Shown: positions 18,434 to 25,383 of the stretch, in pieces
Layout of the letters: every line of letters begins with the position of its first letter
Position numbering within the stretch: the first letter of the stretch is position 1
Assembly (NCBI RefSeq): GCF_018771565.1
Contig: NZ_CP076326.1
Span: 124,001 to 188,000, forward strand
Source: Thermoflexus hugenholtzii
Lineage (GTDB): Bacteria > Chloroflexota > Anaerolineae > Thermoflexales > Thermoflexaceae
Length of the DNA stretch: 64,000 nt
Direction of reading: 5' to 3'
The notes under the pieces: model-generated
What the model was told of the DNA's origin: nothing
Databases searched by the model: none
Seen by the model: only the letters and a program-made list of their open reading frames with translations
Translations under genes and position numbers: made by a program

Positions 18434-19309
18434 TCAGGGATCCCGTGCCTCCGGGGCGGACGATCCGAGGATCCGCCGCAGCTCCCGGAGGACCAGATCC
18501 GGGCGTTCGTCGCGCACCAGCGGCAGGCGGATCCGCGTCCGCCGAATCTGATCCAGATCGATGGAGGCCAGGATCAGCGCCTCGTCGAAATAAGGACCCT
18601 GGACGACCAGATCCCCGTTGGGGTCGAAGATGGTCGACCCGCCCCAGAAGTTCTGACCGTCCTCGAAGCCGGCGCGGTTGACATGGATGACGAACACGGT
18701 GAAGAGGCTGGCGTAGGCCTGATTGACCAGCTCCACCCAGCGCGCGCTTCCCAGCTTCCCGGGGATCCCCAGGCCGCGCCCGGGGCTGGCGGAGGTGAAG
18801 ATCAACACTTCCGCCCCGTCCAGCCACAGCAGGTAGGGAGGGCTGACATGCCAGAAATCCTCACAGATCAGCAGGCCGAAACGGCCGAACCGGGTGCGGA
18901 AGGCGCGGACTCGGTCGCCGGGGGCCATGTCCCGGCCTTCGTCGAACATCCCGTAGGTGGGCAGATACACCTTGCGATGACGATGGAGCATCTGCCCCCC
19001 GGAGAGATAGGCCCCCGCGGTATAGTAGCGTCCCCGTTCATCGATCTCCACAAACCCCACCACCAGATCCACCCGCCGGCTGGCGTCCAGCAGCGGGCGG
19101 AGGATCGGATGATCCGGCTCCGGCCGGATGGCCACCTCGTAGGTCAGGTCCTGCAGCACGTAGCCCGTGAGGGAGAGCTCGGGGAACACGACGAGGTCGG
19201 CGCCCCGCGCCGCCGCCTCCTCGATGAACTCCAGATGCTTCTCCAGGTTCGCCTCCAGATCCCCCAGGCGAGGATAGATCTGGGCCAGTCCCACCTTCAG
19301 GGTGCTCAT
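18434..19309 (-). CDS. Carbon-nitrogen hydrolase (nitrilase superfamily)
   Basis: This 291-residue enzyme has the Glu-Lys-Cys triad: E44 in VFPELSLTGY, K113 in HRKVYLPTYG and C149 in LLICEDFWHV. The RKVYLPTYGMFDEGRDMAPGD stretch and CEDFW resemble the glutaminase-like domain of NAD synthetases, but no synthetase domain is attached, so it is a stand-alone amidase of unknown substrate. Its ATG at 19309 has GGTGGGACT-type purines only in the coding part; no clear binding site was seen upstream. It faces the ribosomal operon and shares an 85-base divergent region with the solute-binding gene. Confidence 0.9.
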   Translation of the reverse strand: MSTLKVGLAQIYPRLGDLEANLEKHLEFIEEAAARGADLVVFPELSLTGYVLQDLTYEVAIRPEPDHPILRPLLDASRRVDLVVGFVEIDERGRYYTAGAYLSGGQMLHRHRKVYLPTYGMFDEGRDMAPGDRVRAFRTRFGRFGLLICEDFWHVSPPYLLWLDGAEVLIFTSASPGRGLGIPGKLGSARWVELVNQAYASLFTVFVIHVNRAGFEDGQNFWGGSTIFDPNGDLVVQGPYFDEALILASIDLDQIRRTRIRLPLVRDERPDLVLRELRRILGSSAPEARDP

Positions 19310-19394
19310 CTGTCTGGCTCCCGGGATGGGATAGCGGCGTGAAGTAAAATCCGGATGGTCATCCCTATTTTAGGCTCGTGAGGAGCGAGGGAGG

Positions 19395-20570
19395 ATGCGC
19401 TGGACACAGGGAGTGGGGCTTCTCGCCCTGATGGCCGCAGCGGCCTGCGCCCCGCTGGGGAGGCCGTCCCGTCTGCTCGTCCTCTGGCACGCCCTGGATC
19501 CCGAACGGGGGGCTGCCCTGGCTCGGCTGACCGAGGCCTTTATGGCCCGGCATCCGGACGTGGCGATTTACATCGAAACCTTCCCCGGCTCCTCCGAGCT
19601 GCTCCGTCGTCTCCATCAGCCCTCGGAGCGCGGGCCTGATCTCGTGCTGATCCCCTCCGAGGCGGTCCCCGCCCTCGTGCAGGCCGGCCGGCTGACCCCC
19701 TTGAGGCCCTGGATGGAGGATCCGGTCCGCGGCCTTTCTGCGGCGGAGCGCCAGGATCTGTTGCCCCCCACGACGGCGGGCTCCCTCCCTTTCCTTCGGG
19801 AAGGGCTGGTGCTCTACGCGGACATCGATCGCTTGCTGGAGTCCGGCCTGGAGCAACCCCCGGGGGACTGGGAGGCGATCCGCCAGGTCTGCCTGCGGGG
19901 CGCGCTGGATCTGAACGGCGATGGGATCCCGGACACCGCGGGCTGGATGGCGCCACGGGCAGCCTGGACGCTTCAGGGGTGGCTGGCCGGGCGCTCCGAG
20001 GCCGAGGCCCAGGCGCTGCTGGAGGCGGTGCAGGGGATGCTCCGGGTGGGCTGCGCCCGCCTGGCGGATCCCCCGCAGGCGCTGCGGGCCTTCCTGGAGG
20101 GCGAAACGGTCCTCCTCTTCGGCTCCAGCCGCTGGCTCTTCACGCTGGAACGGGAAAGCGAGGCCGGGCGCCTGCGCTTCCGCCCGGCCCTCGCCCCGCT
20201 GCCGGATCCCGGGATGCGCGGCCGTCCGATCCTGCCGGGATGGGGCTGGGATCTGGCGATCGCCGCGACGGATCCAGGCCAGCAGGCCGCCGCGTGGTCC
20301 TTCATCCGCTGGACCCTGGATCCGGAGGTGCAGGTCCGCTGGGCGCAGGAGGCGCAGGCCCTTCCGGTTCGCCGGACGGCGGCCGTTCGCCTCCAGCAGC
20401 TCGCCGGCCCGGACAGCCTCGTGGGTCAGCTGATGAAATGGGTGCTGGAAGGTTACCAGGAGGAGCCCGCGGATCAGCGTCCTGCGGCCCCTCGTCTGGA
20501 GGAAGCGCTCCGCCTTCTCGAGAGCGGGACGGCCGTTTCGATCCTCCTGGATCGATTGCGGAGCCCATAA
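19395..20570 (+). CDS. Extracellular solute-binding lipoprotein (ABC importer, family 1-like)
   Basis: The 391-residue protein opens with a lipoprotein-like signal (MRWTQGVGLLALMAAAAC, Cys about 18) followed by LLVLWHALDPERGAALARLTEAFMARHPDVAIYIETFPGSSELLRRL, the usual start of a family 1 solute-binding fold that captures sugars or similar solutes. Later blocks GRPILPGWGWDLAIAAT and AAAWSFIRWTLDPEVQVRWAQEAQALPVRR fit the same family. No permease or ATPase gene is nearby, so the partner transporter is elsewhere or absent. It ends 13 bases before the phosphatase gene and is likely co-transcribed with it. The ligand cannot be told. Confidence 0.82.
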   Translation: MRWTQGVGLLALMAAAACAPLGRPSRLLVLWHALDPERGAALARLTEAFMARHPDVAIYIETFPGSSELLRRLHQPSERGPDLVLIPSEAVPALVQAGRLTPLRPWMEDPVRGLSAAERQDLLPPTTAGSLPFLREGLVLYADIDRLLESGLEQPPGDWEAIRQVCLRGALDLNGDGIPDTAGWMAPRAAWTLQGWLAGRSEAEAQALLEAVQGMLRVGCARLADPPQALRAFLEGETVLLFGSSRWLFTLERESEAGRLRFRPALAPLPDPGMRGRPILPGWGWDLAIAATDPGQQAAAWSFIRWTLDPEVQVRWAQEAQALPVRRTAAVRLQQLAGPDSLVGQLMKWVLEGYQEEPADQRPAAPRLEEALRLLESGTAVSILLDRLRSP

Positions 20571-20583
20571 GCGGGAGGAGACC

Positions 20584-21399
20584 ATGAGCCCATCGGGCGC
20601 CCATCTGGAGGTCTGGCTGCTGACGGCGATCGAGGCCGCCCTGGCAGGAGGTGCGGTCCTCCGCGCCCACTGGCCGATGCCGCGCCAGGTGCACGAGAAA
20701 GGGTTCCGGGATTGGGTGACCGCGGCGGACCTGGCCGCTCAGGAGGCCGTCGTGGCGGTGATCCGGCGCCACGATCCCGCCCATCGTGTGCTGGGGGAAG
20801 AGGGCACGTCCCAGGAGGAAGCGCGGGAGGCGATGGCCCAGGGCATCGTCTGGGTGGTGGATCCTCTGGATGGGACGACGAACTTCGCCCGGCGCCTGCC
20901 GTATTTCGCCGTCTCCGTCGGCCTGCTGGTGGAAGGGGAGCCGGTGGTCGGGGTGATCTACGCTCCCCTCCAGGATATGTTGTTCACAGCCGCCCGGGGC
21001 CGGGGCGCTTTCCTGAACGGCAGGCCCATCCGGGTCAGCGAGACGGAGCGCCTGGAGCAGGCGTTGATCGGGCTGGACTGGGGGCATCGCAACGAGACGC
21101 GGGAGCAGGTCCTGGCCTGGCTGAGCTACCTGGCGGTGCGTTGCCAGACCGTGCGGGCCATCGGATCCGCCGCCCTGGGGATGGCCTACGTGGCCGCGGG
21201 CTGGCTGGATCTGTATTTCCACCTGGCGCTGCAGCCATGGGACGTGGCCGCCGCCGCCGTGCTGGTCCGGGAGGCGGGGGGACAGATGAATCGCCCGGAT
21301 GGCTCTCCCTGGACGTTCCGGGATGCGGGGGCGGTGGTGAGCAACGGTCGGCTGGATCGAGCGGTGTGGGCCCTGCTCGGGGAATCCTCCGGCCGCTGA
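20584..21399 (+). CDS. Inositol monophosphatase family protein
   Basis: The 271-residue enzyme has the metal-binding motifs of the family: GEEGTS, VVDPLDGTTNFARRLPYFAVSVGL (residues about 94-120) and the C-terminal QPWDVAAAAVLVREAGG. These Mg-dependent phosphatases act on inositol-1-phosphate and related sugar phosphates or on 3'-phosphoadenosine compounds; the exact substrate is unclear. GCGGGAGGAGACC precedes ATG 20584. It follows the solute-binding gene in an apparent two-gene unit. Confidence 0.9.
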   Translation: MSPSGAHLEVWLLTAIEAALAGGAVLRAHWPMPRQVHEKGFRDWVTAADLAAQEAVVAVIRRHDPAHRVLGEEGTSQEEAREAMAQGIVWVVDPLDGTTNFARRLPYFAVSVGLLVEGEPVVGVIYAPLQDMLFTAARGRGAFLNGRPIRVSETERLEQALIGLDWGHRNETREQVLAWLSYLAVRCQTVRAIGSAALGMAYVAAGWLDLYFHLALQPWDVAAAAVLVREAGGQMNRPDGSPWTFRDAGAVVSNGRLDRAVWALLGESSGR

Positions 21400-21454
21400 G
21401 ATCGGTGCGCCGCGCTCGGGGCTCCGCATCCGCGATTTCCCGCTAAACCCGGAT

Positions 21455-21482
21455 TTGACAAGAGGGGGAAATCTGGTAGAAT
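21455..21482 (+). promoter_or_regulatory. Promoter upstream of the cold-shock gene
   Basis: TTGACA at 21455-21460 and TAGAAT at 21477-21482 are spaced by 16 bases, a good sigma-70-type promoter. Expected transcription start is about 21489. It drives either a roughly 70-nt RNA ending at the nearby terminator or the whole cold-shock mRNA with a leader of about 185 nt. Confidence 0.8.
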
Positions 21483-21527
21483 GAGGGTGCGTGAGGAGCA
21501 CACGCGGAAGGGAAGTCGAAGGCCAGA

Positions 21528-21561
21528 CCGCCGGGTCGCCCGAGACGCCCGGCGGTTTTTT
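21528..21561 (+). terminator. Intrinsic terminator in the leader before csp
   Basis: CCGCCGGG (21528-21535) and CCCGGCGG (21548-21555) form an 8-bp GC stem with a 12-base loop followed directly by TTTTTT. It lies about 40 bases after the predicted start and 112 before the csp ATG, so it would cut the transcript short unless overridden. Confidence 0.8.
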
Positions 21562-21673
21562 GTTGACCCGGAGATCGGCCCCTGGCCATCCCCCGGTCCG
21601 TCCTCGAGCCCTTCCAGAACAACGGAAGCCTGGGCTCCGGCTTCGTCCTAACTTTACGTAAGGAGTTCTTCCG

Positions 21674-21895
21674 ATGTCTGAAGCACGCATGAAGGGAACC
21701 GTCCGCTGGTTCAACCGGATCAAGGGGTATGGCTTCATCCGCCCCGATCAGGGAGAGAAGGACATCTTCGTCCACTACTCCGGGATCGCCGGGGATGGCT
21801 TCCGGAACCTCGAGGAGGGGGACCGGGTGGAGTTCAGCGTCCGGCAGACCGCCAAGGGCCCCCAGGCCTACGACGTGACCCGCCTCTCCGCCTGA
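21674..21895 (+). CDS. csp: Cold-shock domain protein
   Basis: The 73-residue OB-fold protein has the RNP1 motif (KGYGFIRP) and the RNP2 motif (DIFVHYSGI) of cold-shock proteins, which bind single-stranded RNA and DNA and act as RNA chaperones and antiterminators. TAAGGAGTTCTTCCG precedes ATG 21674. It is monocistronic: a promoter and attenuator-like terminator lie upstream and a strong terminator downstream. Family members are often autoregulated through long leaders. Confidence 0.95.
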   Translation: MSEARMKGTVRWFNRIKGYGFIRPDQGEKDIFVHYSGIAGDGFRNLEEGDRVEFSVRQTAKGPQAYDVTRLSA

Positions 21896-21919
21896 TCTCC
21901 TGAACCGGGCATCCGGTCG

Positions 21920-21956
21920 CGACGGCCCTGCCGAAAGGTGGGGCCGTCGTTTTTTT
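21920..21956 (+). terminator. Intrinsic terminator after csp
   Basis: CGACGGCCC (21920-21928) pairs with GGGCCGTCG (21941-21949) over a 12-base loop and is followed by TTTTTTT. It lies 25 bases after the csp stop. Confidence 0.9.
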
Positions 21957-22221
21957 AGAACGAACGCCGCGCCACGCGGCCCCTCGCGAATCCAGAGGGC
22001 GCACAGGGGGAAGAGCCCGGCCTCTGAGCCGTCAGCTTGCAAATCGAAATTCATTTCGATCGCTATCCCGGCCGGTGCGGAGAACCCCCGTCTGTCCGCA
22101 GGCGTCTTTTAAAGTCCATCAAGGGAAGGAAACCTGTTAGAATGACACAGGGTGATCAGGGATGGGATCGGAAGGCTGGTGGAAGCGAGGCCTTCGGATC
22201 TGCCACCTGGGAGTTTCACCG
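21957..22221. other. Gene-free stretch before the moeA-like gene
   Basis: No gene is seen. It holds a perfect hairpin ATCGAAATTCATTTCGAT at 22043-22060, a member of the CGAAAT-NN-ATTTCG palindrome family of this window, and a TAGAAT box at 22138-22143 that could be the -10 of the moeA-like gene, although its -35 region is poor. Confidence 0.5.
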
Positions 22222-24204
22222 ATGGGACGCCGGATCTATCTGGAAGATGTGCCCCTGGAGGAAGCGTGGACCCGTTTCACGCGGGCCCTCACGGAAGCGG
22301 GCCTCGACGCTCCCTTTCCCGGAGAGTGGGTGCCGCTGGAGCAGGCCCTGGGCCGGGTGACCGCGGAGCCCATCTGGGCGCGCCTCTCCGTCCCGCCCTA
22401 TGCGGCGGCGGCGATGGACGGCTTCGCCGTGCGGGCTCAGGATACCGTGGGGGCCACCGAGACCCAGCCCCGCGTGCTTCCCGTCCCGCCCGGTCCGGAC
22501 GGCATCGGCGCCTGCTATGTGGACACCGGCGATCCCCTCCCCCCATGGGCGGACGCGGTGGTCCCGGTGGAGCAGGTGCAGTTCGATGGGGAAGCCCCGG
22601 AGCGGGCCACCCGGATCACTCTCTATCAGCCGGTCCCCCCCTGGGCCAACGTCCGCCCGGTGGCGGAGGACATCGCGGCGGCCGAGCTGGTGTTGCCGGC
22701 CAATCACCGCCTGCGGCCGGTGGACCTGGGGGTGATCGCGGCGTGCGGATATGCGACCGTGCCGGTGCGCCGGTTGCCGCGGGTGGCCATCCTCCCGACC
22801 GGAACGGAGCTCATCCCTCCGGAGGAAGCGGCGGCCCGCGGGGTGCGCCCCGGGGAGCTCATCGAGTTCAACTCGCTGGTGCTGGCGGCCCAGGTCCGGG
22901 AGTGGGGCGGGCTCCCCACGCGTTTCCCCATCGTTCCCGACGATTTCGAGCGCCTGCTGGAGGCCACACGGGAGGCCGCGCGGACCCACGACCTGGTTCT
23001 CATCAACGCCGGCTCCTCGGCGGGCAGCGAGGATTTCACCGCGCGGGTGGTCTCCACCCTCGGGACGCTGCTGGTCCATGGGGTGGCGGTGCGCCCCGGC
23101 CATCCCGTGATCTTGGGGATCCTCCGGGTGGATGGGCGTTCGGTCCCGGTCATCGGCGTCCCCGGCTTCCCGGTCTCCGCGGCCCTCACCGGGGAGATCT
23201 TCGTGGAACCGTTGCTGGCGCGCTGGCTGGGCCTTCCGCCGCGCCGGCGGCCGCGCCTGGACGCTGTGCTCACCCGCAAGCTCCTTTCCCCGCTCGGCGA
23301 TGAGGAGTGGGTGCGGGTGACGGTGGGGCGGGTCGGGGGACGCTATGTGGCCGCCCCGCTTTCCCGAGGGGCGGGGGTGCTCTCCTCCCTGGTGCGGGCG
23401 GATGGGATCCTGCGGATCCCCCGCTTCGTGGAGGGCTATGACCAGGGGGAGACGGTGGCGGTGGAGCTGTATACGGATCCGGAGGCGATCGAGGGGACGA
23501 TTTTGGCCATCGGCAGCCATGACATGGCGCTGGATCTGATGGCTCAGTTCCTGGCGGAGCGCTGGCCGGGACGGCGGCTGCGGAGCGCGAACGCCGGCAG
23601 CCTGGGCGGGCTGATCGCCCTGCGGCGGGGGGAGTGTCATCTCGCGGGCACCCATCTCCTGGATCCCGAGAGCGGCGAATACAACCTCCCTTATGTTCGC
23701 CGCTACCTGGCCGGCGTGCCCGTGGTGGTGGTCACCCTGGCCCACCGCGAGCAGGGCCTGATGGTGGCCCCAGGGAACCCGAAGGGGATCCGGGATCTCC
23801 GGGATCTGGCGCGGCCGGACGTGCGGTTCGTTAACCGCCAGCGGGGCGCCGGGACGCGGGTGCTGCTGGATTACTATCTGCAGCGCCTGGGGATCGATCC
23901 GGCCTCCATCTCGGGTTACGATCGGGAGGAGCTGACGCATCTGGCGGTGGCGGCAGCGGTGGCCAGCGGCCGGGCTGACGTCGGGCTTGGGATTCGAGCG
24001 GCGGCGGCGGCGATGGGGCTGGATTTCCTCCCCCTGGCTCTGGAGCGCTATGATCTGGTGATCCCCCAGGATCTGTATGAGGACCCCTGGTTCCGCCCGC
24101 TCCGGGAGCTCCTGCATGACTCCCGGTTCCGGGCCGCGGTGGCGGCATTGCCGGGTTACGATGTCCGGGCGATGGGGGTTGAAGTGGCCCGCCTCGGTCC
24201 GTGA
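22222..24204 (+). CDS. moeA: MoeA-type molybdopterin molybdotransferase fused to a PBP-like domain
   Basis: The roughly 660-residue protein has two parts. Residues 1 to about 420 are MoeA: VPLEQALGRVTAEPIWARLSVPPYAAAAMDGFAVRA, then PTGTELIPP, INAGSSAGSEDF and GVPGFPVSAALTGEIF, the fold that inserts molybdate into adenylylated molybdopterin. From about 440 on comes a periplasmic-binding-like domain (AIGSHDMALDLMAQFLAERWPG, NAGSLGGLIALRRGECHLAGTHLLDPESGEYN, FVNRQRGAGTRVLLDYYL), which may sense molybdate or a cofactor. This fusion is known in archaea and some bacteria. I prefer ATG 22222 (conserved MGRRIYLEDVPLEEAW) over an in-frame start at 22162. No other molybdenum gene is near. Confidence 0.92.
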   Translation: MGRRIYLEDVPLEEAWTRFTRALTEAGLDAPFPGEWVPLEQALGRVTAEPIWARLSVPPYAAAAMDGFAVRAQDTVGATETQPRVLPVPPGPDGIGACYVDTGDPLPPWADAVVPVEQVQFDGEAPERATRITLYQPVPPWANVRPVAEDIAAAELVLPANHRLRPVDLGVIAACGYATVPVRRLPRVAILPTGTELIPPEEAAARGVRPGELIEFNSLVLAAQVREWGGLPTRFPIVPDDFERLLEATREAARTHDLVLINAGSSAGSEDFTARVVSTLGTLLVHGVAVRPGHPVILGILRVDGRSVPVIGVPGFPVSAALTGEIFVEPLLARWLGLPPRRRPRLDAVLTRKLLSPLGDEEWVRVTVGRVGGRYVAAPLSRGAGVLSSLVRADGILRIPRFVEGYDQGETVAVELYTDPEAIEGTILAIGSHDMALDLMAQFLAERWPGRRLRSANAGSLGGLIALRRGECHLAGTHLLDPESGEYNLPYVRRYLAGVPVVVVTLAHREQGLMVAPGNPKGIRDLRDLARPDVRFVNRQRGAGTRVLLDYYLQRLGIDPASISGYDREELTHLAVAAAVASGRADVGLGIRAAAAAMGLDFLPLALERYDLVIPQDLYEDPWFRPLRELLHDSRFRAAVAALPGYDVRAMGVEVARLGP

Positions 24205-24224
24205 ACGGGTGGGACCGCCAGGTG

Positions 24225-24264
24225 CCATCGGCCGGAATGGGCCTCCGGCCGATGGTGGGTTTTT
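24225..24264 (+). terminator. Terminator after the moeA-like gene
   Basis: CCATCGGCCGG (24225-24235) pairs with CCGGCCGATGG (24245-24255) around a 9-base loop, followed by TGGGTTTTT. It lies 20 bases past the stop codon. Confidence 0.85.
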
Positions 24265-24285
24265 GCCGGCCGCGTCATTTGTAGG

Positions 24286-24355
24286 TGTAGGAGGGGCTTT
24301 AGCCCCGAATCTCTGTCTTCGAGGCAGCGAGGTCGCGGCTGAAGCCGCTCCTACA
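24286..24355. repeat. REPIN-like palindromic element, copy A
   Basis: The 70-base unit starts TGTAGGAG and ends CTCCTACA (8-bp terminal inverted repeat) and holds two inner hairpins, GGGGCTTTAGCCCC and CGGCTGAAGCCG, in opposed halves. Its reverse complement is highly similar to the unit at 39862-39932, so this is a dispersed non-coding repeat, similar in design to REP doublets. Confidence 0.85.
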
Positions 24356-24363
24356 ATACGGAT

Positions 24364-24381
24364 GCCGAAATGAATTTCGGC
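24364..24381. repeat. CGAAAT-NN-ATTTCG hairpin
   Basis: GCCGAAATGAATTTCGGC is a perfect palindrome with 8-bp arms. Near-identical hairpins lie at 39836-39853 (beside another REPIN-like unit), 22043-22060 and 1305-1322. Confidence 0.75.
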
Positions 24382-24443
24382 TTACGTGCCGAACCTCCGT
24401 CTTCGATGGCGTGATGGGGCGCGGCGAAAGCCGCGCCTACTAT
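24382..24443. repeat. Diverged partial copy of the REPIN-like element
   Basis: The stretch contains GAACCTCCGTCTTCGAT and a GCGCGGCGAAAGCCGCGCCTAC half that match the inverse orientation of the unit at 39862-39932. One end lacks the TGTAGGAG terminus. A still more decayed half may follow to about 24520. Confidence 0.6.
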
Positions 24444-24610
24444 GTGGATGGCGAAACGAATTTGGGCCTGCAGAAGCAATGGGTCGCGGCGGAAGCTGTT
24501 CCTGCCGGCAGGAGGGCTTTCGCCTCGATGCCCGGTTTTCTCCTGAGGAAGCGGGTGCGGAGCGCCCCGGAGGTCGAACCCGCCCTCGGCCTTGGGGCGC
24601 ATCCTGCGGC

Positions 24611-24690
24611 GGGTGTGTCCCAATTTTGTCGGGCCTCGCCGCGTTATAGGACAACTGCTCGCAGTTGTCCTACGGTTTTGGGGCACACCC
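24611..24690. repeat. 80-base palindromic element, copy 1
   Basis: Outer arms GGGTGTGTCCCAA and TTGGGGCACACCC are nearly complementary, and the centre is a 12-bp perfect palindrome (24647-24672, TAGGACAACTGC arms, 2-base loop). The same element is present in inverse orientation at 42527-42591. No coding capacity, so it looks like a MITE-like or REP-like mobile repeat. Confidence 0.75.
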
Positions 24691-24706
24691 CCCTGCGGCG
24701 AGGGTC

Positions 24707-24735
24707 TTGACAGGATCCGTTCTCCCCCCTATAAT
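24707..24735 (+). promoter_or_regulatory. Consensus promoter of the tetR-paaABCD operon
   Basis: TTGACA (24707-24712) and TATAAT (24730-24735) are both perfect consensus hexamers with an ideal 17-base spacer. Predicted start is about 24741-24743, inside the operator and only some 18 bases before the tetR ATG. Confidence 0.92.
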
Positions 24736-24740
24736 TTAAG

Positions 24741-24754
24741 CAAACGTTCGTTAG
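24741..24754. promoter_or_regulatory. PaaR-type operator overlapping the start site
   Basis: CAAACGTTCGTTAG fits the 14-base pattern CNAACGNNCGTTNG that I recall for the TetR-family repressor PaaR of Thermus thermophilus. It lies just after the -10 box, where a bound repressor would block initiation, so the operon is probably self-repressed and induced by phenylacetyl-CoA. The fit is seen in the sequence; binding is inferred. Confidence 0.8.
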
Positions 24755-24759
24755 CAAAA

Positions 24760-25368
24760 ATGGCGCGAGGAAGCAGGAGCGATCGACGCAGGGCGATCTT
24801 GCGGGTGGCCGGGCGGCTCTTCAGCCAGCGCGGCTACTACGGGACGTCCATCCGGGACATCGCGGCGGCGATCCGCCTGCAGGGAGGGAGCCTCTATGCG
24901 CACATCGCCTCCAAGGAGGAGCTGCTCTGGGAGATCGTGGACGAGGCGGCGCAGGCCTTCCTCTCCAGCCTGGAGCCCATCGTCCGCTCGGAGCGGCCTC
25001 CTCTGGAGAAGCTGCGCATGGCGGTGGCCGCCCACATCCGGGTGGTGACGGAGCGTCAGGATGCGGCGGTGGTCTTCAACCACGAATGGCGGGCGCTGAG
25101 CCCGAAACGCCGGAGCGAGATCCTCGCCCGCCGGGACGCCTATGAGGCGCTCTTCCGGGAGATCCTGCGGGAGGGGATCGCGGCCGGTGTCTTCCGGGCA
25201 GACCTGGATGTCCCGCTGATCACCCGCTTCATCCTGACCGCCTTGAACGGGGTGGCCGTGTGGTATCAGCCGAAAGGCCCGCTCTCGCCGGATCAGATCG
25301 CGGAGGCCTTCAGCGACTGGGCGGTGCGAGGGCTGGTTCGCTCGGAATCCCCGTCTGCGGATCCGTGA
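24760..25368 (+). CDS. paaR: TetR-family repressor, probable PaaR
   Basis: The 202-residue protein has an N-terminal helix-turn-helix (RAILRVAGRLFSQRGYYGTSIRDIAAAIRLQGGSLYAHIASKEELLWEIV, about 10-60) and a TetR_C-like ligand domain. ATG 24760 is the only start consistent with the promoter; the 5' leader would be about 18 bases with no Shine-Dalgarno, so translation may start in a near-leaderless way. It heads an operon with paaABCD (15-base gap), and its likely operator lies at its own start site. Ligand phenylacetyl-CoA is inferred from context. Confidence 0.88.
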   Translation: MARGSRSDRRRAILRVAGRLFSQRGYYGTSIRDIAAAIRLQGGSLYAHIASKEELLWEIVDEAAQAFLSSLEPIVRSERPPLEKLRMAVAAHIRVVTERQDAAVVFNHEWRALSPKRRSEILARRDAYEALFREILREGIAAGVFRADLDVPLITRFILTALNGVAVWYQPKGPLSPDQIAEAFSDWAVRGLVRSESPSADP

Positions 25369-25383
25369 AGGAAGGAGGGGCCC

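Larger units (their letters stand above)
24205..24759. other. Gene-free 555-base gap filled with repeats, then a promoter
   Basis: Between moeA and tetR there is no supported gene. In order: a terminator, REPIN-like copy A, a CGAAAT hairpin, a decayed REPIN-like copy, a GC-rich stretch without clear structure, an 80-base palindromic element, and a consensus promoter with operator for tetR. Open frames across it are translations of repeats. Confidence 0.7.

Noticed and set aside
22216-24228. A 670-codon minus-strand frame opposite the moeA-like gene
   Set aside because: Antisense shadow of a high-GC gene; the plus-strand protein has clear MoeA and PBP motifs.
24592-24759. An N-terminal extension of the TetR protein into the gap
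   Set aside because: It would translate the palindromic element and run through the promoter; the TetR fold starts at ATG 24760.
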